A stretch of 48,993 bases of DNA, from NCBI RefSeq assembly GCF_002479325.1, contig NZ_DLMO01000148.1, positions 1-48,993 on the forward strand. Direction: 5' to 3'. The DNA is from Brevundimonas sp. UBA7534 (lineage in GTDB: Bacteria > Pseudomonadota > Alphaproteobacteria > Caulobacterales > Caulobacteraceae). This document shows positions 23,315 to 30,832 of the stretch, piece by piece; position 1 is the stretch's first letter, and each line of letters begins with the position of its first letter. The notes beneath the pieces are model-generated. The model was not told the DNA's origin, did no database searches, and saw only the letters and a list, made by a program, of their open reading frames with translations. The position numbers and the translations under genes were made by a program.

Positions 23315-23442
23315 CGATCCCGGGACCCCGGCAGGTTCGAAGCGAAAGCTGATCTGCGGGGCGGTGTCGACGAGCCAGTCGAAGAGCGGTTCGTCGACAC
23401 CCTCCGCAGTTCCACCGACGCCTGCTGCGCCAACTCAATCGT

Positions 23443-24078
23443 CTAGGCGGGGGCACTCGCCGAGCACAGGTAGGCATAGCAAGCCCGGGGCAGTTCGCTG
23501 CGCAAACGATCCAGGCTGTCGCTGGACGGGTCCGCTTCCATCACCATGCGGACGCTTCCGCCGAGCAGAGCCGCCAGCATGAAGGCGGCGGCAGGCGGAT
23601 CGCGGAACCGGACACCGGGCGCGCTGGCCAGAAGGACTTCGAACGAGTTTCTCATCAAGGTCGCCGCCCGTCCCATGTGGCTCGACAGATCGAACTCGGC
23701 GGCGATGCCGTAGATGGCGCGCGAGGCGATGGTGTCGGCCGTCTTGGCGTCCAGCCAGGCCGTGGAGAGACCTTCCGCGATCATCGCCAGGTCACAGCCC
23801 GTCAGTCGCTCGCAGGCCGCGCGCATGGCTTTCTCGATCAGACCGATCTGGCGCTCGACGACGCCGAACAGCAGGGCCTGTTTGTGCGGGAAGTACTGGT
23901 AGAGGGTTCCCACGGAGACTCCCGCCCGTTCCGCCACGCGCGTGGTGGTCAGCCGTCCCACGCCCTCTGCCAGCAAAACCTGAATCGTCGCCTGCTGGAT
24001 CGCCTCGGTCGTGGCGATGGACCGGGCCTGACGCGCCGTCTTTCGGGGCTGGACGAGCGAGAGATCGGGCCGGTTCAA
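23443..24078 (-). CDS. TetR/AcrR-family repressor
   Basis: A 211-residue regulator. The N-terminal HTH is clear (TTEAIQQATIQVLLAEGVGR, then AGVSVGTLYQYFPHKQALLF), and the C-terminal domain is the variable ligand-binding part. The start appears to be TTG at 24078, as no in-frame ATG or GTG lies near the family N terminus. It is divergent from the adjacent SDR gene, the usual arrangement for a TetR protein controlling its neighbour. A perfect 5-4-5 inverted repeat lies between them. The inducer is unknown. Confidence 0.88.
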   Translation of the reverse strand: MNRPDLSLVQPRKTARQARSIATTEAIQQATIQVLLAEGVGRLTTTRVAERAGVSVGTLYQYFPHKQALLFGVVERQIGLIEKAMRAACERLTGCDLAMIAEGLSTAWLDAKTADTIASRAIYGIAAEFDLSSHMGRAATLMRNSFEVLLASAPGVRFRDPPAAAFMLAALLGGSVRMVMEADPSSDSLDRLRSELPRACYAYLCSASAPA

Positions 24079-24094
24079 ATGCGAATTCCGTAAC

Positions 24095-24108
24095 TGAAGG
24101 ATGCTTCA
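24095..24108. promoter_or_regulatory. Candidate TetR operator
   Basis: TGAAG-GATG-CTTCA is a perfect inverted repeat in the 72-bp gap between the divergent tetR and SDR genes. It lies 17 bp upstream of the regulator start and 43 bp upstream of the SDR start. Position and symmetry suit a TetR-family operator; this is inference. Confidence 0.4.
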
Positions 24109-24150
24109 TATTTTGGAGGCCCCCCGCCCGATTGGCAAGGAGTTCTCCCC

Positions 24151-24903
24151 ATGAAGACCGTTCTCATCACCGGCTGCTCGACCGGCTTCGGCCGTGAAAC
24201 CGCGCTTAAGTTCCTCCAGCAGGGCTGGAGTGTTGTCGCCACCATGCGCGATCCGGCCGCCTCAACCCTGCCCGCCTCGGACAGGTTGCGCGTCCTGCCG
24301 CTGGACGTCACCGACGACGCCAGCATCGCCTCGGCCGTGGCCGCCGCCGGCCCCGTCGAAGTCTTGGTGAACAATGCCGGGATCGGCTGGCTAAACGCCA
24401 TCGAGGGCTCCCCGATCGAGACGGTCCGCGGCATCTTCGACGCCAATCTCTTCGGCGCCGTCGCCATGATGCAGGCCGTCCTGCCGGGCATGCGCGAACG
24501 CCGTTCGGGCGTGATCGTCAACATCGGCTCGAGCTCGACCTACAAGCCCCTGCCGCTGCTGTCGGTCTATCGCGCGTCCAAGGCGGCGCTGAACGCCCTG
24601 ACCGAGTCGGCGGATCTGGAGCTGGCCGAGTTCGGCATTCGCGCTCGGGTCGTCTTGCCCGGCAGGTCGCCGACCACGGCCTTCGCCTCCCACGCGCAGA
24701 AGCAGATTGCGCAGGCCGGTGGCTTCCCCGAACCCTACGCAGAGTTCGCCGGCCGGACGCTGGCCGCCATGCAGGCGAGCGACGAGCCGGTCACAACCGC
24801 CCAAGACGTGGCAGAGGCGGTCTACCGCGCCGCGACCGACCCGGCTTCTCCGATGATGCTTCCGGCCGGGCCTGACGCTGTGGCCTGGGCGGCAGAAGCC
24901 TGA
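24151..24903 (+). CDS. SDR family oxidoreductase
   Basis: A 250-residue classical short-chain dehydrogenase with all key motifs: nucleotide-binding ITGCSTGFGRETA, the structural LVNNAGIG, the serine of NIGSSSTYKP, and the catalytic YRASKAALNAL. It follows AAGGAG about 8 bases upstream of the ATG. The type resembles the ketoreductase-like SDRs often controlled by a divergent TetR repressor, as here. The substrate is not readable from sequence. It looks intact, unlike two other SDR genes in this island. Confidence 0.9.
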   Translation: MKTVLITGCSTGFGRETALKFLQQGWSVVATMRDPAASTLPASDRLRVLPLDVTDDASIASAVAAAGPVEVLVNNAGIGWLNAIEGSPIETVRGIFDANLFGAVAMMQAVLPGMRERRSGVIVNIGSSSTYKPLPLLSVYRASKAALNALTESADLELAEFGIRARVVLPGRSPTTAFASHAQKQIAQAGGFPEPYAEFAGRTLAAMQASDEPVTTAQDVAEAVYRAATDPASPMMLPAGPDAVAWAAEA

Positions 24904-24924
24904 CCCGAACAACCGGCCGGGCCG

Positions 24925-25325
24925 ATTGTCGCGGGCGAAGTCCCGCGCGGCTTCATGGATGGATCGAGTGACCTTGCGGGCCGGCGTGTTGGGGCAACAG
25001 CGAGGCTTGAGGGCGCAGCCATCGCAGTCGGCCTTGGCCGCTCGATAACGGATGGTGTCGTCGGGCGGATCGTCCAGGCGCGGCGTCGAGAAGACGCGGC
25101 GATTGCGCTTCAGCTCGACGCCGCCCGGGCAGCGATACAGGTCGGCCTCGCCGTCATAAACGAAGTCGCTGCGCGAGAAGGTCCCGTCGATCCGCTCGGA
25201 CTTGTCGATGACAGAGATGTGCGGTTCGACGCCTCGCGCGACCAGCCATTCCAGCGTCTCCGCCGAGCCGTAGGCCGTGTCGGCGGCAAGCCGCTGCGGC
25301 TGAAGATCGTGCCTGTCGCGCGTCC
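24925..25325 (-). pseudogene. IS1182-type transposase fragment
   Basis: The minus strand encodes about 130 residues of the C-terminal half of an IS1182-family transposase: LAADTAYGSAETLEWLVARG, HISVIDKSERIDGTFSRSDF, a YRCPGG zinc-like motif, and CDGCALKPRCCPNTPARK. It stops matching near IHEAARDFAR. The N-terminal catalytic aspartates and the end of the protein are missing, and no terminal inverted repeats were found. It is a leftover of an insertion sequence. Confidence 0.75.
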
Positions 25326-25483
25326 TGATCCCCCACTGGAAGACAACCAAGAGCCACTGGACTGAAAGACGCTGAACGCCGACGATCGGGGGACAAATCG
25401 CTGCGGCTGGGTTGGCCGGCCAGAGCTGAAAATCGCTTGTTGACCTGAGGCTTTTTCTCAAAAAGGTCGGCAAGTTTCCGGGA

Positions 25484-25927
25484 TTGGCGATGGCGGCTTC
25501 AAAACTGGCGCTTATGGCGGGCGCTGTTCCGTGGAAGCCGGACATGCGCGGCTTCGACATCAACCAGCGCTCGGCCGACGATCTGGTCAACGGGATTCAG
25601 CGGATCGCCTATGAGGACGGCGAGGATCTCGTCGCCCTTGCAGGCTTCCGCCTCGGCGGCGGCCGGGCCTTGGCCGGCGGCTCGCACCTGTCGTTCCACG
25701 GCGGGGTCTCGGTCCTGCACAGCACCGGCGACGACCACGCCGTGGTGCTGACCGCCGGCGAGAGCGAGCGGCTGACGGCGGAACGCGTCGGGACCTGGGG
25801 TCAAGGCGTGTTCGGCGTCACGTGGAGGAGCGGCGCCGGCCTCGAGACCTTTGCTGAGGGGCAGGGCGACCTCGGCTCGGACTATGACGCGTTCGCCGGC
25901 CGGGTCGGTCTGCGGCTGCGCTTCTAG
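25484..25927 (+). pseudogene. Autotransporter beta-barrel C-terminal remnant
   Basis: The frame ends with alternating hydrophobic and polar strands (DLVALAGFRLGGGRALAGGS, then GAGLETFAEGQGDLGSDYDA) and terminates in GLRLRF. A terminal phenylalanine after such strands is typical of outer-membrane autotransporter barrels. Only about 120 residues remain and no passenger or signal peptide precedes them; recognisable sequence starts near GFDINQRSADDL. It directly follows the transposase fragment, which suggests that insertion or deletion removed the 5' end. A 9-bp GC stem follows the stop. Confidence 0.5.
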
Positions 25928-25937
25928 GCCGAGGGCA

Positions 25938-25959
25938 CGGGACGGGCGATCCCGTCCCG
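25938..25959 (+). terminator. Hairpin after the autotransporter remnant
   Basis: CGGGACGGG at 25938-25946 and CCCGTCCCG at 25951-25959 form a perfect 9-bp stem with a CGAT loop, 11 bp after the stop. No T-tract follows. It probably was the terminator of the original autotransporter gene. Confidence 0.45.
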
Positions 25960-26163
25960 CGCCAAGCCGGGCTGGTGGATCGGCGCCGAGGAGGGGGGGG
26001 CGTATCTGCTGCGCACGCGAAGGCGACGCGCCGGCCTTCTCAGGCCCGGCCGACCTGCGGCAGGGACATTTGGAGGATCCGGCAATTCATCGGTTCCGAT
26101 CGGGCAAGGGGGATTTTCGAGCCTGTCGGACACTGGCGTACGACCTCAACCGGAGTACACGCC

Positions 26164-27005
26164 ATGACCGACACCTCCCGTCGCAACCTGCTGGGCTTGG
26201 GCGGCGCCGTCCCCGCCGTGGCCGCTGTCGGCGCCGCCCAAGCCCAGACGGCCCGCTCGCCCAACGTCCAAGCCCGCCCCGGCGCCGGGCGCGCCGCCAT
26301 TGTCACCGGCTCGTCCCGCGGCATCGGCGCGGCGACCGCCAAGCGCCTCGCCCGCGACGGCTTCGCAGTCACCGTCAACTATCTGACCAACCGGGACCTC
26401 GCCGCTCAGGTCGTACGCGACATTGAGGCCGCCGGCGGCCGCGCAATCTTCCGTCAGGCCGATGTCGCCGATCCGACTGCCGTGCGCGCCCTGTTCGACG
26501 CTAACCAGGAGGCTTTCGGCTGTGTCGATGTGGCATTTCCAACGCCGCGATCATGAACACCGCCCCCTTCGCCCAGTTCGAGGACGAGGCCTTCGATCGG
26601 ATGATCGCCACCAACATCAAGGGCAGTTTCAATGTCCTGCGCGAGGCGGCCCGCCGCACCCGTGACGGCGGTCGGATCGTCACGCTGGCCTCCACCTCGA
26701 TCAAGGCCAAGCGCGCGACCCATGGGGGCTTTGCAGCCACCAAAGCGGCGCAGGAGATCTTCGCCGGCGTCCTGTCCAAGGAAGTCGCCGGCCGTCGAAT
26801 CTCGGTCAACGCCATGGCGCCCGGGCCGACCAACACCTCGTTGCTGGACGTGCCGCCGCCGCTGCGCGCCCAGGCCGCGCAGATGATCCCCTACGGTCGG
26901 ATCGGAGAGCCCGAGGACGTCGCCAACGCCATCGCCGCCCTTTGCTCGGCCGACGGCGAATGGATCAACGGTCAGGTCGTCTTCGCCAACGGCGGCTTCA
27001 TGTGA
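26164..27005 (+). pseudogene. Tat-signal SDR oxidoreductase, frameshifted
   Basis: The first part (26164 to about 26530) encodes a twin-arginine leader (TDTSRRNLLGLGGAVPAVAA, ending in AQA) followed by an SDR Rossmann start (AAIVTGSSRGIGAATAKRLA). The second part, in another frame, encodes the rest: NIKGSFNVLREAARR, the serine region TLASTSIKAKRA, and a C-terminal WINGQVVFANGGF. One extra G in GTGGC at about 26531-26533 would restore a continuous DVGISNAAIM, the expected NNAG-like motif. The gene is therefore one base away from intact. The catalytic YxxxK tyrosine appears as HGGFAATKAA, so it is altered too. Confidence 0.8.
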
Positions 27006-27050
27006 ACAGCGTGGTTCCGGCGCCGGCCCCCGTCGCAGCTCTTCGGGGTA

Positions 27051-27111
27051 TAGGACGAATCGACATTCACCGCTTCCATCATCTGGATGCGGTGAATGTC
27101 AATTCGTCCTA
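27051..27111. repeat. 23-bp inverted repeat (hairpin element)
   Basis: Arms 27051-27073 and 27089-27111 are complementary at 22 of 23 positions around a 15-base loop. The element begins TAGGACGAAT and ends ATTCGTCCTA. It lies 46 bp after the broken SDR gene and before the convergent amidohydrolase. It could be a bidirectional terminator or a small MITE. The adjoining sequence has no T-tract. Confidence 0.7.
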
Positions 27112-27240
27112 GATCGCCCTCCGAGCTCCGACAATGCCAGTAGAGGATTGTGCAAGAAGTACGGATGATCCGGCAAGTCGGCGGCGGCGGCCTATGCTCG
27201 GTCGTGCGCCATCTCGGAATGTCCGGTCCAGGGGGCGGGT

Positions 27241-27282
27241 GCGGGGTCATGTCGCCCCTGTGCGGGGTCATGTCGCCCCTGT
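27241..27282. repeat. 21-bp tandem duplication at the amidohydrolase 3' end
   Basis: A 21-base unit (core GGGGTCATGTCGCCCCTG) occurs twice in direct succession at 27241-27261 and 27262-27282. The second copy encodes the last codons and stop of the minus-strand amidohydrolase gene. It could be a slippage duplication or the repeat-rich end of a lost insertion sequence. Confidence 0.7.
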
Positions 27283-28245
27283 CAGGCGTAACCAATTTCC
27301 GTGAGCGAAAGCGGCCTTGGCGTCATCGTCCAGGCCACAGGTTTCGAGGAAGGTTCGTGCGTCGCGTCCGGGACGATACTGGTAGGGATAGTCTGTCGAG
27401 AACAGAAGGCGATCCAGACCGACGACCGACGCCGCCCGCTCGAGATAGGATGGCAGAAACATGCCGCTGGGCGTGAGGTACAGGTTGTGCCGCAGATAGT
27501 GTTCGATAGGCGCATTCAACCCTGTGAAACGGTCCATGACCGACAGCCGCTCGGCGTAGAACAGAACGAGCTCGCCCCAATGGCCCAGGATCATCTGCAG
27601 GCGGGGCAGGCGATCAAACGTTCCGGACAACAGCAGACGAAGAAAGACGATGCCGGCGTCGTAGTGCCAGCCCAGCCCGGCGGTCGCGAAGACAGCGTCC
27701 AACGTCGGAGAGAAGCCGGAATAGTACGCGTCCCTGACGGCTTGCGGCGGAACCCGGGGATGCAGCAGGACCGGCGCCCCGAGGGCTTCGGCGCTTTTGA
27801 ATACCGGCGCGAACAGGGGGTCGTCCAGGGGACGTTCCCCGACACGGCCGCAGAGCATGGCGCCCTTGAATCCCAGCGTCTCGACACAACGCTGGAGTTC
27901 GAGCGCCGCCTCGTCGGGGCACGAAATGGGCAGGGTCGCCAGCCCCTGGAAGCGCGTCGGGCGCCGGGCAATCGCTTCGGCCACGGCGTCATTCGCGCGT
28001 CGGGCCAGATCGACGCCCGTCCGACCCAGATCGTGCAGCGCGGGTGTCGTCAGAGACAAGACCTGAACGTCCAGCCCGGTCTCGTCCATGAGTTCCAGCC
28101 GCTCGGTCGCAAGGTCAATGAGACGGGATTTGATCGCCCCCGAATGATAGCCCACGCGGGGGTCCGCTGCGTCCAGCGCGATTTCATGCCACGCCTGCTG
28201 CACCGCCTCTGTCAGGAAGTGTTCTTCGATCCCGATCAGTTTCAT
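27268..28245 (-). CDS. Amidohydrolase_2 family, dihydroxybenzoate-decarboxylase-like
   Basis: A 325-residue protein of the ACMSD/amidohydrolase_2 family. The N terminus KLIGIEEHFLT carries the EEH metal motif of gamma-resorcylate and 2,3-dihydroxybenzoate decarboxylases rather than the HxH of hydrolases. Further ligand regions are VLLHPRVPP, a mid-protein MILGHWGE, and the catalytic aspartate in LLFSTDYPYQY. Members perform non-oxidative decarboxylation of aromatic acids. The ATG at 28245 lies 14 bp after the stop of the upstream SDR gene, so the two form an operon under a divergent LysR gene. The last residues (TGAT) fall inside a tandem repeat, so the native end may have been altered. Confidence 0.8.
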   Translation of the reverse strand: MKLIGIEEHFLTEAVQQAWHEIALDAADPRVGYHSGAIKSRLIDLATERLELMDETGLDVQVLSLTTPALHDLGRTGVDLARRANDAVAEAIARRPTRFQGLATLPISCPDEAALELQRCVETLGFKGAMLCGRVGERPLDDPLFAPVFKSAEALGAPVLLHPRVPPQAVRDAYYSGFSPTLDAVFATAGLGWHYDAGIVFLRLLLSGTFDRLPRLQMILGHWGELVLFYAERLSVMDRFTGLNAPIEHYLRHNLYLTPSGMFLPSYLERAASVVGLDRLLFSTDYPYQYRPGRDARTFLETCGLDDDAKAAFAHGNWLRLTGAT

Positions 28246-28259
28246 CGTTCCCGCCGGTC

Positions 28260-28973
28260 TCACCAGGACACCGGCAGGCCGTCCCGATCCAGATACTCCA
28301 GGCCCGGTCGCCCGCGCTTCGCCAGCAGGACGTCGGCGATCTTCGGCATGCTGTCCTCGACGCTGTAGCGGGCCTCCGGTCCGCCCAGGTCCGTCCGGAT
28401 CCATCCGGGCGCCATCAGCAACAAGGCGCGCCCCTCATCGACGTGGCGGGCGGCATAGCTCTTCATCAGCTGATTCAACGCCGTCTTGCTGCAACGGTAG
28501 ACCTCGTGTCGGCCGTTGACGTTGTCCGCGATACTTCCCTGACCGGAGGACATGACGCCGACCAGACCACCGGGGCGGACGAGGGGCGCCAAGGTCTCGA
28601 TCACCCTCATCGGGCTCAAGGCGTTGGTGACGAGAACCCGGGCGAACTCCTCCGTCGGAACGGCGGCGATGCCGCGGTCCTTCTGATCGGCGGTTCCGGC
28701 GTTGACGAACAGGATGTCGAAGAGGCGTCCGTTCAGCCGGTCCCGCAATGTGCTGATCTGGGCGGTGTCGGTCATGTCGAGCGTCTCGACCTGGATCTGT
28801 TCCGGATACTTCCGCGCCAGATCGTGAAGACGCGTCCCGAAGGCCTGGCGGGCTGTTGCGACGACGCTCCAGCCCCGCTTCGCGAACACCTCCGCCAGGC
28901 CCAGGCCAAGCCCTCTCGATGCGCCGATGAGAAGAAGAACCCTGGCGGATGAACTTGAGACACTCGACGACAT
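28260..28973 (-). CDS. SDR family oxidoreductase (operon with amidohydrolase)
   Basis: A 237-residue SDR from the ATG at 28973. Motifs are the nucleotide-binding LIGASRGLGLGLAEVF (IGA replacing TGA), LFVNAGTADQ, a serine in GVMSSGQGS, and the catalytic YRCSKTALNQLM. The shortened tail ends GLEYLDRDGLPVSW. It is the first gene of a two-gene unit with the decarboxylase-like amidohydrolase and is divergent from a LysR regulator. This suggests a small aromatic-compound module; the substrate is not known. Confidence 0.87.
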   Translation of the reverse strand: MSSSVSSSSARVLLLIGASRGLGLGLAEVFAKRGWSVVATARQAFGTRLHDLARKYPEQIQVETLDMTDTAQISTLRDRLNGRLFDILFVNAGTADQKDRGIAAVPTEEFARVLVTNALSPMRVIETLAPLVRPGGLVGVMSSGQGSIADNVNGRHEVYRCSKTALNQLMKSYAARHVDEGRALLLMAPGWIRTDLGGPEARYSVEDSMPKIADVLLAKRGRPGLEYLDRDGLPVSW

Positions 28974-29046
28974 GCTGGACCTCCAAGGGATGGGTTCAGC
29001 CAGTGTCCGCGCATTCGGGCTTTGCGCCAGACGCCATGTACGCAAA

Positions 29047-29060
29047 GAGTAAGTGCACTC
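29047..29060. promoter_or_regulatory. Candidate LysR-region dyad
   Basis: GAGT-N6-ACTC, overlapping the palindrome AGTGCACT (29052-29059), lies in the 131-bp divergent gap between the SDR and lysR genes. LysR regulators usually bind dyads in such gaps. No exact T-N11-A box stands out, so this is only a candidate. Confidence 0.3.
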
Positions 29061-29104
29061 AACGCCAGTCGATTGAGGCTTGATGGCAGGGCTTGGTCTC
29101 ACGC

Positions 29105-30019
29105 ATGGACGCAGTCGATCTCAATCTGCTCAGAGCGCTCGACGTGCTCCTGACCGACGGCAGCGTGACCGGTGCTGCACGACGACTGGGCCTCAGCGCC
29201 TCGGCCATGAGCCGCACGCTGGCCCGACTCCGTGCAGCGACCGGCGACCCCCTGCTGGTGCGCGCGGGACGGGGTCTCGTTCCCACACCGAGGGCGCTGG
29301 ACATGCGGGACCGGGTTCATGCCCTGGCCCGAGATGTCCGTGAGGTCTTGCGGCCAGACCCCGGTCAGATGGATCTCTTCACCTTGGAGCGAACCTTCAC
29401 CATCCGCGCCGGCGAGGGATTTGTTGAGATGTTCTCGCCCGCGATCGTGGCGGCCGTCCGCAGGGCGGCGCCCCGGATGCGATTGCGGTTTGCGCCGAAG
29501 CCCGACAAGAGCGCCGAGGGCTTGAGGGAAGGGCGCATTGACCTCGAGGTCGGCGTGCTGGGCGAGTTCGCACCCGAGGTCCGGGCGAGATTGATCTTCC
29601 GCGACCGCTTCGTCGGTGTGGCGCGGGTCGGCCACGCTCTTCTTGCGGGACGCCTCACGCCTGAGCGCTATTCGACCTGCGAGCACGTGGTCGCCTCCCG
29701 GCGAGGCGCATTTGAAGGCCCGGTCGATGAAGCGCTCGGCGCGCTGGGCTTTCACCGCACGATCCGGGTGGTCGTTCCGGGCTTTTCGGACGCCCTGCGG
29801 CTCGCCAAAGGCTCCGATCTGATCGCGCTTATTCCGGGGTCATGTGTCAGTATTGGGCAGGGGGCGATGGAAGGTCTGGTCGTCTTCGAGCTTCCGGTCA
29901 CCACGCCTGAAATCGCGATTTCGGCGCTGTGGCATCCTCGCATGGACGCCGATCCGCTGCACCGGTGGTTTCGCGACACCGTCATCGACACCTGTCGGCA
30001 GGTGACTTCGAGCACTTAG
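29105..30019 (+). CDS. LysR-family transcriptional regulator
   Basis: A 304-residue LTTR, normal in length. The N-terminal winged HTH is clear (DAVDLNLLRALDVLLTDGSV, then GAARRLGLSASAMSRTLARL, LLVRAGRGLVPTPRA). The C-terminal half is the substrate-binding domain (TFTIRAGEGFVEMFSPAIVA). It is of the NodD/LinR-like type with MDxxDLNLL at the start. Divergent placement next to the SDR-amidohydrolase pair suggests it controls that operon and its own gene in response to an aromatic or related ligand. Confidence 0.92.
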   Translation: MDAVDLNLLRALDVLLTDGSVTGAARRLGLSASAMSRTLARLRAATGDPLLVRAGRGLVPTPRALDMRDRVHALARDVREVLRPDPGQMDLFTLERTFTIRAGEGFVEMFSPAIVAAVRRAAPRMRLRFAPKPDKSAEGLREGRIDLEVGVLGEFAPEVRARLIFRDRFVGVARVGHALLAGRLTPERYSTCEHVVASRRGAFEGPVDEALGALGFHRTIRVVVPGFSDALRLAKGSDLIALIPGSCVSIGQGAMEGLVVFELPVTTPEIAISALWHPRMDADPLHRWFRDTVIDTCRQVTSST

Positions 30020-30289
30020 GCGCGCCGGCGTTGAGAACATGGCTGAGACATGCGCCGTCGCCTTTAGCCGAAGCTTGGACATACGCGGCGGCCACCCGGG
30101 CGAACGGGACCCTAGCGCCATGTGCTCGGAAGCGAAATCGGCGACAGATGACGAGACCCGGGCCGTCGCTTTGACCGTCAGGATCGACCATGGTGGACTT
30201 CTCGCAACAGAGGAGAAGCGCCTTGAAGCAGGCTGAACCCCGGGGCCGGGCGCCAGCCGGTGCAGCATAGCCGCGGCGGTGCGGCCGCT

Positions 30290-30585
30290 GGTCAGGGAGG
30301 TGTCGAACTGGACGGACCTCCAGTCGCGGATGACGTTTGCCGATCTGCTGCAGCACCAGCGGTATGGTGGTCGGTTGCAGCGAGCGGATGGCGCCGATGG
30401 TGACCCGGCCGGTCAGGACCGACGTCCGGCTGGCGCGCGCCTCCTCGGCCAGCTCGCGGGCCAGCGGCGTGGGCCGCACCGTGCGACCGGAGCATCTAAC
30501 AGGGGCTGGCCCAGATACTGCTCCAGCCGCTTCATCTGCAGGCTGATCGCGCCCGTCGCGGCGGCGACAGCGCCGGGCGCCGAGG
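30290..30585 (-). pseudogene. LysR regulator remnant
   Basis: The minus strand carries pieces of a second LysR gene in shifted frames. ATGAISLQMKRLEQYLGQPL is the recognition helix end of the HTH. After a frameshift near 30500 comes SGRTVRPTPLARELAEEARA, then a shortened linker and VTIGAIRSLQPTTIPLVLQQ, the start of the effector domain. A further shift follows HPRLEVR. The first helices and the whole C-terminal half are missing. It abuts a cytochrome c fragment on the other strand at about 30585. Confidence 0.65.
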
Positions 30586-30784
30586 CTGCGGTCGCCCTGC
30601 CCGAGGGCGACGCCCAGCGTCTGTGCAGCGGCTGCCACTCCCTGAGCCAGTCACCGCCCAGGGACGCACGCCCGAGGAATGGGACGCCACCGTCGCCCGG
30701 ATGGAGACCAACGGCATGGTCGCCCCCGCCGACGACGTCTACGCGGTCATAGATTACCTGAGCAACGCCCTGCCGCCCACGTGA
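30585..30784 (+). pseudogene. Cytochrome c remnant, frameshifted
   Basis: On the plus strand, ALPEGDAQRLCSGCHSLSQ contains a haem-binding CXXCH motif. After a frameshift near 30648 the sequence continues as VTAQGRTPEEWDATVARMET and ends DDVYAVIDYLSNALPPT with a stop at 30784. This is the C-terminal domain of a small c-type cytochrome of the kind that partners PQQ or other dehydrogenases. Signal peptide and N-terminal part are missing; a LysR fragment on the opposite strand adjoins it. Confidence 0.65.
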
Positions 30785-30832
30785 GCGACGTTCGGCATGG
30801 ACGCGATGCAACCTGGCCGCTAACCTTGTTTC

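Noticed and set aside
23315..23442. Minus-strand run reading VDEPLFDWLVDTAPQISFRF between the headless SDR and tetR.
   Set aside because: It looks protein-like but is only about 20-30 residues with stops around it. It may be another gene fragment but cannot be assigned.
30020..30289. Short open frames after the LysR gene (for example 30039-30236).
   Set aside because: Mixed codon use, no ribosome-binding site and no homology-like features; I see nothing supportable in this stretch.
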